64,000 nt of DNA from Bradyrhizobium sp. SZCCT0153 (GTDB lineage: Bacteria > Pseudomonadota > Alphaproteobacteria > Rhizobiales > Xanthobacteraceae): assembly GCF_018129995.1 (NCBI RefSeq), contig NZ_JAFCKS010000001.1, forward strand, positions 841,001-905,000, written 5' to 3'. The first letter of the stretch is position 1, and every line of letters begins with the position of its first letter. The notes beneath the pieces were generated by a model that searched no databases, was not told where the DNA came from, and saw only the letters and a program-made list of their open reading frames with translations. Below are positions 26,343 through 35,573 of the stretch, in pieces. The translations under genes were made by a program, and so were the position numbers.

Positions 26343-26615
26343 GACATTGCGGAAGCCAGGTACGACTTGGCCCCTGGATACGCTGGCGGCACGTCGTGGA
26401 GCAAATGAGACGAACGCTGCTGTTGCGAAGTGGAGCGAGTAAAGCGCCCTCCGGGAGGTTGTAATCGCGTGCCGGAGTAGCCACCTGAGGAGCTCAGCAT
26501 CCGACGCCTTGGGCGCCTGCCCGGATTCGCGACGCCTTAGCCACGCCAAATCCTATTGACGAAATCGGTCAACGGCACGTCGCCCCGACGTGTGCGTCAC
26601 GGGTCAGGATCACCT

Positions 26616-27548
26616 ATGCCTACCGAACATGCCAGCGTGCGGGTCGTCCACAAGCCCTGGGGCGTCGGCGATCTCAAACCCTGGAGCAATATTGACGGGT
26701 CTGGCGGTGCCGTCGGCGAGCTGTGGTTCGAGCGATCCGACGAGAGCGCACCCACCCCCGCCTTGCTGCTCAAGCTGCTGTTCACCAGTCAACCGTTATC
26801 CATCCAGGTTCATCCAGATGACACGTTCGCGCGCGCAATGGGGATGCCGAACGGCAAGAGCGAGGCATGGTACATCCTCTCGGCCCAGCCCGACGCGCAG
26901 ATCGGCGCTGGATTGAAACATCAGGTAACGGCGCAGCAGTTGCGTGCATCGATCCAGGACGGCTCGATCGCCGAACTCGTTCACTGGCGATCGGTTGCCG
27001 CAGGTGATGTCATCTACATCCCGGCCGGCACCATCCACGCCATCGGAGCCGGCATCGTGCTCGCGGAAATTCAGCAACGCAGCGACACGACATTCCGCCT
27101 GTTCGACTATGGTCGGCAGCGTGAATTGCACGAGGACAACGCCGTCGCCGTTGCCCATCCGTGGCCGCTTCGAACGCTTGGCAATTCGGCGGCCGTTACC
27201 GCCAACCGGACGCTTCTCGTCGCGAGCAAGCATTTCGTTCTCGAACGCATTGAACTTCCCGGAGGTTCGAGCTGGGCGCTGCTTGCCGAACCGGAGACCT
27301 GGATGCTCATTCTCGAGGGCCACGCCGCAGTCGGTCTGGCCCCGGCATCCGTCGGGGAAGCCATCTTCATCGGTGGCGGCCGCAACAGCATCGAGGTTGG
27401 CGACAATGGATTGAGCGCGCTGATCGCGTATCCCGCCAGCCGCCCGGTCGATTTGCTGTTGCAGAGTCTCGACCAACCCGGCAAGCATGCCCGTCCGGTC
27501 GCGCATTCAGTTCCGCAATTCGCAGGCCTCGCCGAGGCGCGAACGTGA
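26616..27548 (+). CDS. manA: Class I mannose-6-phosphate isomerase
   Basis: A 310-residue type I phosphomannose isomerase. Metal ligands appear in 'LSIQVHPDD' (H66), 'KSEAWYIL' (E83) and 'PAGTIHAIG' (H141), all in the order of the cupin family. It interconverts fructose-6-phosphate and mannose-6-phosphate, feeding GDP-mannose synthesis. Its stop codon overlaps the start of the glycosyltransferase gene (GTGA), which means translational coupling and argues that it supplies mannose for that enzyme rather than general metabolism. Confidence 0.9.
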   Translation: MPTEHASVRVVHKPWGVGDLKPWSNIDGSGGAVGELWFERSDESAPTPALLLKLLFTSQPLSIQVHPDDTFARAMGMPNGKSEAWYILSAQPDAQIGAGLKHQVTAQQLRASIQDGSIAELVHWRSVAAGDVIYIPAGTIHAIGAGIVLAEIQQRSDTTFRLFDYGRQRELHEDNAVAVAHPWPLRTLGNSAAVTANRTLLVASKHFVLERIELPGGSSWALLAEPETWMLILEGHAAVGLAPASVGEAIFIGGGRNSIEVGDNGLSALIAYPASRPVDLLLQSLDQPGKHARPVAHSVPQFAGLAEART

Positions 27549-29827
27549 GCCCGCTTCGGCGCATCGCAGTCATCGGCAATTCGCTCCCTCGCCGTTGTGG
27601 CATCGCGACGTTCACGACCGATCTGGAAAGGGCGATTTCGAATTCGCGGCCGGACCTGGAGGTCAGCATCGTTACAATGAACGACCACGGACAGGCCTAC
27701 GATTATCCCGCTTCCGTCGCCCTGCAGATCAAGGATGACGCCATCGAAGACTATGTCCGTGCCGCGGCATTCCTGAATGCGGGCCGATTCGACGTCGTTT
27801 GCCTGCAACATGAATTCGGGATCTTCGGCGGTGAGGCCGGCGCTCACATCCTGGAGCTGCTTTCGGGCCTCAGCATGCCTGTCGTCACGACGCTGCACAC
27901 GGTGCTGGCCAAGCCGACCGCCGCGCAGCGTGCGGTCATGGAGCGTCTCGTCGAGGCGTCTTCCAGGATCATCGTGATGGCGAACAAGGGACGCGAGATG
28001 TTGCGCAGCGTCTATCGCGTGCCGGACGACAAGATCGAGGTGATTGCCCACGGCATTCCCGATTTTCCGTTTGTCGAGCCCGACGCGGCCAAGGCCAAGC
28101 TCGGATTCAGCGGGCGTTCCGTCATCCTGACCTTCGGGCTGCTGTCCCCCAGCAAGGGCATCGAGGTCATGATCGACGCGATGCCTCTGATCCTGGAACG
28201 TCGCCCGGACGCGGTCTATGTCGTGCTCGGCGCGACGCATCCCAATCTGGTGCGCGACCAGGGCGAGGCCTATCGCGAGAGTCTGATGACGCGCGTGCGC
28301 GAGCTTGGCATCGACGACCACGTCGTATTCCTCGACCAATTCGTCGATCAGGCGACGTTGCTGGAATTCATTTCCATGAGCGACGTCTACGTTACGCCCT
28401 ATCTCAACGAAGCGCAGATGACGTCGGGGACGCTCGCCTACAGCTTCGGATTGGGCAAGCCGGTCGTTTCGACTCCGTATTGGCATGCGCTCGAGTTGCT
28501 GGATGACGGCCGTGGCGTGATCGTTCCCTTCGGCAACGCGGTCGCAGTCGGCAAGGAAATCGCGCAATTGCTCACCAATGCCCCTCGCCGGCAGGCGATG
28601 CGCGAGCGCGCCTACGCCATCAGTCGATCGATGACGTGGGAGCGCACGGCCGAGCGTTACATGGTCGCGTTCGAAAATGCACGTCATGGAGACTGGCTCA
28701 AGGTGGTGGCGCGTACCGGGCCGGTCGCGGTCGCCCACAGTCCGGCGGCATCAGATATGCAACTGGATCATTTTCTCTCGATGTGCGACGACACCGGCCT
28801 GTTCCAGCACGCCGTGCATTCGGTGCCGAACCGGGATCACGGCTATTGCGTGGATGACAATGCCCGTGCCTTGCTGCTGGCGTGCGCCCTCAACAATCCC
28901 GGCGAAACGCGCCTGTCCGAAGTGTTGACGGCCCGTTTTGCCGCGTTCGTTCAGCATGCGTGGAATCCCGACACCAGACGGTTTCGCAATTTCATGGGTT
29001 TCAATCGAAGCTGGCTCGAAGACCGCGGCTCCGAGGACAGCCATGGGCGAACATTGTGGGCACTGGGTGAGTGCGCACGCAGGGACGCAAGCCCGTCGCG
29101 ACGCCGATGGGCCGCCGGCTTGTTTGCCGAGGCACTGCCTGTCGTCGAGACCTTTGGTTCGCCCCGCGCGTTGGCCTTCACCCTGCTGGGCCTGGACGGC
29201 TATTGCGCCGCTGTTCGCGATGATGCGCGCGCCCGCGCAATCCGGCTTGCTCTGGCCGACAGGTTGATGGCGAGTCTCGCGTCGGTCGAGACGCCGGACT
29301 GGACGTGGTTCGAGGAAGGCCTGGCGTACGACAACGCGCGTCTGTCGCAAGCCCTGATCCTCACGGGGATGGCTACGGAAGCACGGGATTACCTCGCCGC
29401 CGGATTGCGATCCTTGCGTTGGCTGATGACGCAGCAAACGGCTTCCACCGGGCATTTTCGCCCCATCGGCACCGACGGCTTCGGTGAGTTGCGCCGGGCG
29501 CCTCGCCCGTTCGACCAGCAGCCGGTGGAGGCCGCGGCGACGATCGCAGCCTGCCTGACCGCCTGGCGCGCGGAAGGTCATGCCGAATGGAAAGCGATCG
29601 CAACCAACGTTTTCGCCTGGTTTCTTGGCCGGAACGATTTGTCGATCGCGCTCGTGGATCCCGAGACCGGCAGTTGCCGGGATGGATTGCATCCCGACCG
29701 TGCCAACGAAAACCGCGGCGGCGAATCCGTCGTGTCTTACCTGCTCAGTCTTGCGGATATTCGTCAGCTTGCGCGCGTCAATGTCAGCGTGACGCCGTCG
29801 GCGGCGCTTCGCGTCATCGGCGTCTGA
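27545..29827 (+). CDS. GT4 glycosyltransferase fused to an (alpha/alpha)6-barrel domain
   Basis: A 760-residue two-domain protein. Residues 1-385 are a GT-B glycosyltransferase: N-terminal Rossmann half ('IGNSLPRRCGIATFTTDLERA'), nucleotide-sugar half with 'LLSPSKGIEVMIDAMP' (about 200-214) and the family-4 Glu region 'NEAQMTSGTLAYSFGLGKPV' (about 288-307). Residues about 405-760 form a helical domain with 'HGYCVDDNARALLLAC', 'WLEDRGSEDSHGRTLWALGE' and 'EEGLAYDNARLSQALI', resembling (alpha/alpha)6-barrel glycoside-processing enzymes. GTG start overlaps the manA stop. With GH130 next, mannosyl transfer is the best guess. Confidence 0.85.
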   Translation: MSPLRRIAVIGNSLPRRCGIATFTTDLERAISNSRPDLEVSIVTMNDHGQAYDYPASVALQIKDDAIEDYVRAAAFLNAGRFDVVCLQHEFGIFGGEAGAHILELLSGLSMPVVTTLHTVLAKPTAAQRAVMERLVEASSRIIVMANKGREMLRSVYRVPDDKIEVIAHGIPDFPFVEPDAAKAKLGFSGRSVILTFGLLSPSKGIEVMIDAMPLILERRPDAVYVVLGATHPNLVRDQGEAYRESLMTRVRELGIDDHVVFLDQFVDQATLLEFISMSDVYVTPYLNEAQMTSGTLAYSFGLGKPVVSTPYWHALELLDDGRGVIVPFGNAVAVGKEIAQLLTNAPRRQAMRERAYAISRSMTWERTAERYMVAFENARHGDWLKVVARTGPVAVAHSPAASDMQLDHFLSMCDDTGLFQHAVHSVPNRDHGYCVDDNARALLLACALNNPGETRLSEVLTARFAAFVQHAWNPDTRRFRNFMGFNRSWLEDRGSEDSHGRTLWALGECARRDASPSRRRWAAGLFAEALPVVETFGSPRALAFTLLGLDGYCAAVRDDARARAIRLALADRLMASLASVETPDWTWFEEGLAYDNARLSQALILTGMATEARDYLAAGLRSLRWLMTQQTASTGHFRPIGTDGFGELRRAPRPFDQQPVEAAATIAACLTAWRAEGHAEWKAIATNVFAWFLGRNDLSIALVDPETGSCRDGLHPDRANENRGGESVVSYLLSLADIRQLARVNVSVTPSAALRVIGV

Positions 29828-29861
29828 GTTCGGTTGACCTCTCCAAAGATCCGAGGACATC

Positions 29862-31157
29862 TTGTCGCAAGCCAGTTTCCTGCATCGGCAAGCGCTCCAT
29901 CTGCGCCCCGACCCTACGCGCGTGATCGTTCGGCCGTTCAAGCCGGCAACTGAGCCGCGCGATCTCAACCCGACCGACAAGACGCGCGCCAACCACATCG
30001 TCGAACGCGTTTTGGCCCTTGACCCCGAAGTCACCGCCAGCCTGTTGGCGGACGTCTTGGCGAACTTTCAGGGCCGGCATCGCAACCTGCTGGAGACGTT
30101 CGAATTCCGCGCCGAGGAGATGGAACGGGCGCTGGCGGCTCACGGCGCTTTTTCGAGCGTCCAGCGCCAGTTGATCGGAGCCTATTTCCTCAACGAATAT
30201 TCGTTCGAGGCGTCCGCCCTGTTCAATCCCAGCATCGTGCCGCATCCCGACCAGTCGGGCGCGCCGAAAGGCGGCTTGCGCTTCGTTCTCAGTCTCCGGG
30301 CCGTCGGCGAGGGGCACGTATCCTCGCTGACATTTCGCACCGGCACGATCGCAGCCGATGGCAGCCTGGCGGTCGATCCGACCGCGCGACTGGCCTCCAG
30401 TCCCCGCATCGGGAGCCGCGTACCCGGGCCGTCAGGCGAAACGGTTGAAATTACGTTCAAGGAAGAACAGGACATCAGCGAACGGGTGATTTTTCCGGTT
30501 ACGGAGTCACAGTCCCAAGGCATCGAAGACGCCCGCTTCGTCCAATTCAGCGATGAGGATCGCAAGACGTATTACGCGACGTTCACCGCGTATACGGGCA
30601 GAGCGATACGGTCGGAGTTGATCGAAACGCGCGACTTCCTGTCATTTCGAATGACGCCGCTGCAGGGGACCGCCGCCCACAACAAGGGCATGGCGCTGTT
30701 CCCGCGCAGGATTGACGGCAAATACGCGATGATCGCGCGGCAGGACAACGAGAACCTTTACTTGATCTATTCGGACGATCTGCACCAATGGGACGGCGGT
30801 CAAGCCATCCTGAAGCCGCGGTTTCCGTGGGAGTTCGTGCAGATCGGAAACTGCGGTTCGCCGATCGAGCTCGATGAAGGCTGGCTGTTGCTCACGCACG
30901 GTGTCGGCCCCGTTCGAAAATATTCAATCGGCGCCGCCCTGCTCGACAAGAAGGACCCATCCAGGGTGCTGGGTCGTGCGAGCGAACCTTTGCTGCATCC
31001 GGAGCCGTCCGAGCGCGAGGGCTACGTTCCCAACGTGGTCTATACCTGTGGGGCGATGCGGCATCATGATCAGATTATTTTGCCCTACGCCGTCTCCGAC
31101 ACCTATTCCAACTTTGCGACGATCAAGATCGCGGCCCTGCTGCAAGCAATGTCCTGA
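29862..31157 (+). CDS. GH130-family glycoside phosphorylase/hydrolase
   Basis: A 431-residue five-bladed propeller enzyme starting at TTG after CGAGGAC. The catalytic acid region is 'GIEDARFVQF' (D223), followed by 'HNKGMALFPRRIDGKYAMIAR', 'GNCGSPIELDEGWLLLTHGVGP' and 'YVPNVVYTCG', all typical of GH130. Members phosphorolyse or hydrolyse beta-mannosides, giving mannose-1-phosphate. The N-terminal 110 residues are an extension relative to short GH130 enzymes. Follows the glycosyltransferase by 34 bases, completing a unit that could make and recycle a mannoside. Confidence 0.88.
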   Translation: MSQASFLHRQALHLRPDPTRVIVRPFKPATEPRDLNPTDKTRANHIVERVLALDPEVTASLLADVLANFQGRHRNLLETFEFRAEEMERALAAHGAFSSVQRQLIGAYFLNEYSFEASALFNPSIVPHPDQSGAPKGGLRFVLSLRAVGEGHVSSLTFRTGTIAADGSLAVDPTARLASSPRIGSRVPGPSGETVEITFKEEQDISERVIFPVTESQSQGIEDARFVQFSDEDRKTYYATFTAYTGRAIRSELIETRDFLSFRMTPLQGTAAHNKGMALFPRRIDGKYAMIARQDNENLYLIYSDDLHQWDGGQAILKPRFPWEFVQIGNCGSPIELDEGWLLLTHGVGPVRKYSIGAALLDKKDPSRVLGRASEPLLHPEPSEREGYVPNVVYTCGAMRHHDQIILPYAVSDTYSNFATIKIAALLQAMS

Positions 31158-31401
31158 TTGCGCGGAAATCCACGTCTTGGGAGAGGCGGCCTGAGCGGCA
31201 TCCGGAAGGGTCCATCAATGAAATTGAGGCCCTTGCGCAGCTTCCCGCCTCACGCCGTCGGGCATGGTCACCTCCCTCGACCGTGATGACCTGACTTGCC
31301 TCAGGCGTGGCCGAACACCGCATTCTCGCGAATAGATACAGACAGCGCGCCCTAAACCTGCTTCGCTGCTCGATTAGCGTCTTCGGAATATATTAGCGAT
31401 C

Positions 31402-31425
31402 AGCCCGGTCTCGTGCCGGGCTTTT
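31402..31425 (+). terminator. Intrinsic terminator, plus strand
   Basis: Stem AGCCCGG/CCGGGCT with a 7-base loop, then TTTT. It lies 244 bases beyond the GH130 stop, so it ends either a long 3' untranslated region or a separate small RNA. Confidence 0.65.
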
Positions 31426-31494
31426 CGTCGAATCGCCTGGTTCCATTCGCGAGAGCCACCACGCCCGGGGATGATGCCATCCTGGCCCCTGTCT

Positions 31495-31577
31495 TGCCCG
31501 ACGCGTCAAATCGAATTCGGAAAAGCGTAACTTATTGTTTCCGCTCGCCTCGGCTACTGTGCATGGGGTTGTTTTCG
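31495..31577. repeat. Dispersed repeat text, family E copy 1
   Basis: Contains 'TTGCCCGACGCGTCAAAT' and, 50 bases on, 'CTACTGTGCATGGGGTTGTT'. Both phrases recur at about 54110-54130 and 54306-54328, further apart. Degenerate, non-coding. Confidence 0.6.
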
Positions 31578-31670
31578 ACAATTTTGACGGGACGGGTCTC
31601 GACCGCCGCGAGGCGTCGATCTTTGTCCGCAACGGGATGGTTCAGGAAGGCTGGCGGGGGGTGGGATGAA

Positions 31671-31745
31671 TGGTGGGCGCACAAGGGATCGAACCTTGGA
31701 CCTCTCCCGTGTGAAGGGAACGCTCTCCCGCTGAGCTATGCGCCC
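31671..31745 (-). tRNA. tRNA-Val (anticodon CAC)
   Basis: Read on the minus strand: acceptor GGGCGCA/TGCGCCC, D arm GCTC..GAGC, anticodon stem TTCCC/GGGAG with loop TTCACAC (anticodon CAC, valine), T arm CAAGG-TTCGATC-CCTTG, discriminator A, and encoded CCA. All four stems pair. It decodes GUG valine codons. Length 75 with CCA. Confidence 0.95.
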
Positions 31746-31902
31746 GGGACCATCATGCAGGCGGCCGGACTTTCGGCCGGCCGGCGCATTGGAGCCCGCG
31801 ATTTAGAAGTGCGGGCCAAAGGTGTCAAGTTTCCAGGCGCCCCGCGGCCCGAAAACCTTCCGGAGTTCACGCAATCCGGCGACGGGACCGCTTTGGGGCC
31901 GT

Positions 31903-33201
31903 TTACGCGCCCTGCTGGCGGGCGCGGGAGGCGTGGGCCTGGAGTGCGCGGATGCGCTCGGCGAGCGTTCCGCCGCCTTCGGGCAGGGTGCCTGCGGCCG
32001 CGCCGTTGGTCGCAGCGTCGTTGGCCGGGCGCGGTGCCGGTCTCGGGGGCTGGCCGGCCTCGGCCGCGAGCAGGGCCTCGATCGGCGAGTTCGGGCCTTC
32101 GAGCTGCATCGCGAGCTTGGCCACCTCGGCGGCGATGTCGTTGATGCGCTCGCGCAGCAGCGCGTTCTCCATCCGCTCGGTCGCCCAGGAGCTTTCCGCC
32201 TGCTGCTGGATCGCGTTGAGGTCGCGCTGGAGTTTTGCCCGCTCGTCGCGCGCGCTGCGCAGTTGCTCCTCCAGCGCGGTCTTTTCCGCGCGGATCTGCT
32301 CCATGGCGGCCGACGACTTGCCGCCGCTCAGGGCTGCGATCTCGACGCGCAGCTCCTTGACGGTGCGCTCGTTGCCCTCGTTGGCCTGGCGGAGCTGGTT
32401 GTTCTCATAGTCGCGCTCGGCAAGCAGCTTGCCCTGGGTGGCGAGGCGGCCTTCGAGATCGCTGACGCGGCCCGACAGCATCTCGGCTTCCTTCACCTGC
32501 AGCATGAGCTGGCGATCGAGCTCGGTGACGCGCTGGCTCAGATTCTCGACGCGGCCGCGCGCGTCGCCGAGCTCGCGCGAGGCGGTCTCGGATTCGGTGC
32601 GCTCCTGCGTCAGCCGGGCCTGCGTCGTGGCAAATTCCTTCTCGGCATCGCCGACGCGGTTCTTCAGCTCTTCGATCTGCGCGCGTACAGCCAACAGCTC
32701 GACCTGGCGGCTCTCCGCCATCATCGAGCGGTCGGACAGTTCGGAATTGATCTTTGCCAGCTCGCCCTGCTTGTCGCTCAGCGCAATCTCGGCCTCGCGC
32801 AAGGATGCGGTCTTGGCGTTGAATTCCTCTTCGGTGGCGCGCAGCTGCTCCTTCACCGCCTTCTCGCGCGCCTCGAGTGCGAAGATCGTGGCGTTCTTCT
32901 CGCCGAGCTCGATCTTCATGCGGTTGATGGCGTCGCTCTTCTTGCCGAGTTCGGCGAGCTGGCTCGTGGTCTTGTTCTTGAGCTGGTCGACGCTCATCTC
33001 GAGCCGCCGCGCCGACATGGCGAATTCGGCGCGGAGCTGGTCCTTGTCGGCCTGGATCTCGGCCATCGACAGCGGCGTGGCGGCCTCGAGCCGGCGCGTG
33101 GTCAGGCGTACCGCGCGGTTGTGCACCAGCGGCACGATGGCAAGCCCGCACAGCATCGAGAGCAGGAAACCGATCGCCAGGTACATGATCGGTTCGACCA
33201 T
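31903..33201 (-). CDS. Membrane-anchored long coiled-coil protein
   Basis: A 432-residue protein with one N-terminal transmembrane helix (about residues 4-25, 'IMYLAIGFLLSMLCGLAIVPL'), then about 330 residues of nearly unbroken heptad-rich coiled coil (Glu/Lys/Gln/Leu-rich, e.g. 'LSDKQGELAKINSELSDR'), and a Pro/Ala-rich tail ending 'AERIRALQAHASRARQQGA'. The layout resembles envelope scaffolds such as RmuC- or TipN-like organisers, but no nuclease domain is present. Start at MVEPIMYLA, since upstream codons include non-family residues. I do not recognise a named family. Confidence 0.78.
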   Translation of the reverse strand: MVEPIMYLAIGFLLSMLCGLAIVPLVHNRAVRLTTRRLEAATPLSMAEIQADKDQLRAEFAMSARRLEMSVDQLKNKTTSQLAELGKKSDAINRMKIELGEKNATIFALEAREKAVKEQLRATEEEFNAKTASLREAEIALSDKQGELAKINSELSDRSMMAESRQVELLAVRAQIEELKNRVGDAEKEFATTQARLTQERTESETASRELGDARGRVENLSQRVTELDRQLMLQVKEAEMLSGRVSDLEGRLATQGKLLAERDYENNQLRQANEGNERTVKELRVEIAALSGGKSSAAMEQIRAEKTALEEQLRSARDERAKLQRDLNAIQQQAESSWATERMENALLRERINDIAAEVAKLAMQLEGPNSPIEALLAAEAGQPPRPAPRPANDAATNGAAAGTLPEGGGTLAERIRALQAHASRARQQGA

Positions 33202-33320
33202 GGGCCAGAACTCCAAAGCTAAGGAAAAATTTACCAACGACATTGCATGCGGGGCCGGCAAAAAGCCAGCCCCGACACGTCGTTAACCTTGATCCGTCGC
33301 CTGAGGGGAAAGCGGGGACG

Positions 33321-33926
33321 CTAGAACGGGTTCCAGGTCGCGCGCGGGGTGAATTTCAAATAGCCGATATTGGCTCCCAGCCGCAGGCCGAGTCCCGAGC
33401 GGATCGGCACCAGCACGATGTTGTTGGCGGTGAGCGCCGTCATGCCGAAGCCGCCGATGATGTAGGCCGAGCCGTCGAGGCCGGCGAAGCGCTGGTAGAT
33501 CGCGTTGGTGGCGGGCAGGTTGTAGACCAGCGTCATCGTGCGCGCGCCGTCGCCGCCCCAGTCGAAGCCGAGCGAGGGGCCCTGCCAGTAGACGCGCAGG
33601 TCGCCGGCGTTCTTGGTGTAGAGCGTGCCTTCGCCGTAGCGCAGGCCGGCGACGAAGGCACCGGACCCTTCCTCACCCAAGATGTAGCCGTTGGGCAGGC
33701 CCCATTGGCTGACCGCCTTCTCGATGATCGAGGCGAGGCCGCGCGAGACGTTGCCGAAGAAGCGGTGGCCGGCGGTGACGAGCTCGTCCGGCCCATAGGT
33801 GCCGGGCGTCGGGGTCCGCTGCGGCGGCGGCAGATCGGGCGGCGGCGCCTGCTGGGCGGAGGCCGGCACGATCCAGCCGACCATCGCGGCAAGCGCGAGC
33901 GCAGCAAGGCGTGATGCGAAAGTCAT
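33321..33926 (-). CDS. DUF1134 periplasmic protein, EipA-like
   Basis: A 201-residue exported protein: signal peptide 'LAALALAAMVGWIVPASAQ', Pro-rich spacer, then a DUF1134 domain with 'ELVTAGHRFFGNVSRGLASIIEKAVSQWG', 'FVAGLRYGEGTLYTKNAGD' and 'FDWGGDGARTM'. The Brucella homologue EipA is a periplasmic envelope-integrity protein; that link is from memory. Separated from the downstream coiled-coil membrane protein by 119 bases holding an imperfect hairpin; both are minus strand and both look like envelope genes. Confidence 0.8.
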   Translation of the reverse strand: MTFASRLAALALAAMVGWIVPASAQQAPPPDLPPPQRTPTPGTYGPDELVTAGHRFFGNVSRGLASIIEKAVSQWGLPNGYILGEEGSGAFVAGLRYGEGTLYTKNAGDLRVYWQGPSLGFDWGGDGARTMTLVYNLPATNAIYQRFAGLDGSAYIIGGFGMTALTANNIVLVPIRSGLGLRLGANIGYLKFTPRATWNPF

Positions 33927-34017
33927 AAAAGAACCCCTGGTATCGAATCCGGTCGCTTCCTTAACCTGACGCCAACAGGCGCGGCTCTAGGTTGCGCCGG
34001 ATGTCCCCTCGACTCGG

Positions 34018-34551
34018 ATGTTATCCGCAGCAACTATGACGGCACAACGGCAGGAAGATAGCCCATTGCGCCCCGGAATTGCCTTGATCGGGCGCCTGGT
34101 CTGCCTTCTGGCGGGCATTTGGATCGCCTCTTGCGGAATGTCGGCACAGGCCGCCACCACCGAGCGGATCGTCGTCAATCGTTTCAGCGGCGTGGCCATC
34201 GAGGGCTTCGACCCCGTGGCCTATTTCGTCGACGGCGCGGCCGTGCAAGGGACGGCCGAGTTCGAGGCGAATCTCTGGGGCGCGGTCTGGCGCTTCCGCA
34301 ACGAGGGCAACCGGGCCGAGTTCCTGGCCCATCCCGAAATCTACGGGCCGCAGTTCGGCGGCTACGATCCGGCCGACATCGCCCGGGGCGTTGCCATCGC
34401 CGCCAATCCCCGCTTCTACGTGATCTCAGCTCAGCGGCTCTATCTGTTCAGCCGGGAAGCCAATCGCGACGCCTTCGCCGCCGATCCGGAACGCTTCCTC
34501 TACGAGGTGGGCAAGCGCTGGCCCGCAATCCAGGACCAGCTCGGTCAGTAG
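34018..34551 (+). CDS. Exported YHS domain-containing protein
   Basis: About 177 residues. An N-terminal hydrophobic signal ('LVCLLAGIWIASCGMSAQA') precedes a YHS-like domain with 'GVAIEGFDPVAYFVDGAAVQGTAEFEANLWGAVWRF'. YHS domains are small, often metal-related modules found with heavy-metal enzymes, but the role of these free exported versions is unknown. Met at 34036 is an alternative start. Divergent from the EipA-like gene 91 bases away. Confidence 0.78.
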   Translation: MLSAATMTAQRQEDSPLRPGIALIGRLVCLLAGIWIASCGMSAQAATTERIVVNRFSGVAIEGFDPVAYFVDGAAVQGTAEFEANLWGAVWRFRNEGNRAEFLAHPEIYGPQFGGYDPADIARGVAIAANPRFYVISAQRLYLFSREANRDAFAADPERFLYEVGKRWPAIQDQLGQ

Positions 34552-34564
34552 CGGTTTTACAACC

Positions 34565-35404
34565 TCAGAGGCCTGCTCGGAGTTTTGCCGCCTGCGAGTC
34601 GCCCCAGGCGATGAACTCCGGGATGATGAAGCCGCCATCGTGCCGCTCACCGAAGCGGAGCTCGCCGCCCCTGCCGTCGGTCACCCGGCCGCCGGCCGCG
34701 GTCACGACCGCGCAGCCGGCCCCGACGTCCCATTCACAGGTCGGCCCGAAGCGGGGATAGATGTCGGCACTGCCTTCCGCGATCCGGCCGAATTTCACGG
34801 CCGAGCCGGCCGTCCGTCTGACGGCATTGGGCCTGTTATCGATGAATGCCTCGCTTTTGGGATCGCCGTGCGAGCGGCTCACCGTCGCGATCCAGGGCTC
34901 GCCCTGTGCCGGCAATTTGCGGGTATGGATCGGCACGGCAGCGCCGATGGTCGTGCCCTCAAAGCTCACACGCTCGGCACCACGGCCGACGATGCCGCGC
35001 CAGAGCAGCCCGAGCGCGGGCGCGGACACGATGCCCAGCAGCGGCACACCTGACGTTACCAGGGCAAGGTTGACGGTGAACTCGTCGCGACCGGCGACGA
35101 ACTCCTTGGTGCCGTCGAGCGGGTCGATCAGGAAGAAGCTGCCCTGGAACGGCGGCGAGGCGAGCTGGGTCCGCTCCTCCGACAGCGTCGGCACGTCGCC
35201 CGCAAGCTGCGCCAGGCCCTCGGCGATGATGCGGTCGGCGGCAAGATCGGCCTCGGTCACCGGCGAGCCGTCCTGCTTGCCTTCGACCCGCATCGTCGCG
35301 CGGTTGACGCTGAGGATCGCTTCGCCCGCCCTCACCACCAGCGTGGTCAGCGGCTCCATCAGGCCGGATGCGGCCGCCCCGTCGATGATCCGCTTCACCT
35401 GCAT
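34565..35404 (-). CDS. cysQ: 3'(2'),5'-bisphosphate nucleotidase / inositol monophosphatase family, CysQ-like
   Basis: A 279-residue Mg-dependent phosphatase with the Li-sensitive phosphatase motifs: 'VTEADLAADRIIAEGL', 'SEE', 'FFLIDPLDGTKEF' and 'CEWDVGAGCAVVTAAGG'. CysQ removes phosphate from PAP and PAPS during sulfate assimilation; inositol monophosphatases are the alternative, but KEF after DPLDGT favours CysQ. Convergent with the YHS gene (13-base gap). Confidence 0.88.
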   Translation of the reverse strand: MQVKRIIDGAAASGLMEPLTTLVVRAGEAILSVNRATMRVEGKQDGSPVTEADLAADRIIAEGLAQLAGDVPTLSEERTQLASPPFQGSFFLIDPLDGTKEFVAGRDEFTVNLALVTSGVPLLGIVSAPALGLLWRGIVGRGAERVSFEGTTIGAAVPIHTRKLPAQGEPWIATVSRSHGDPKSEAFIDNRPNAVRRTAGSAVKFGRIAEGSADIYPRFGPTCEWDVGAGCAVVTAAGGRVTDGRGGELRFGERHDGGFIIPEFIAWGDSQAAKLRAGL

Positions 35405-35573
35405 GCCTCATTCATCGGCAATTCCGTTCCCTCGACTGATTCGCCGGCGGCTTTAGGGCCGCCTCGACCCTATCGCAAGCTAGCTGCCGCGGGCTTGCGA
35501 ATGTTAGAACCCGCGGCATCGCCAAGCATGCGTGATTCGCCGCGTCCGTGCCGTGCAATACCAGGAAACCTTT

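Larger units (their letters stand above)
31158..31670. other. Intergenic region with isolated terminator and dispersed repeat
   Basis: About 510 bases between the GH130 gene and tRNA-Val. A plus-strand terminator is at 31402-31425 and family E repeat text at about 31495-31577. Overlapping frames at 31393-31670 look non-coding. Otherwise nothing is recognised. Confidence 0.55.

Noticed and set aside
27107..28738. 543-residue minus-strand frame
   Set aside because: Antisense to the manA and glycosyltransferase genes; composition typical of a shadow.
33250..33280. Terminator between the EipA-like and coiled-coil genes
   Set aside because: GGGGC.GGC/GCC.GCCCC can form a hairpin, but the T run is in the loop rather than after the stem, so it is not a standard intrinsic terminator.
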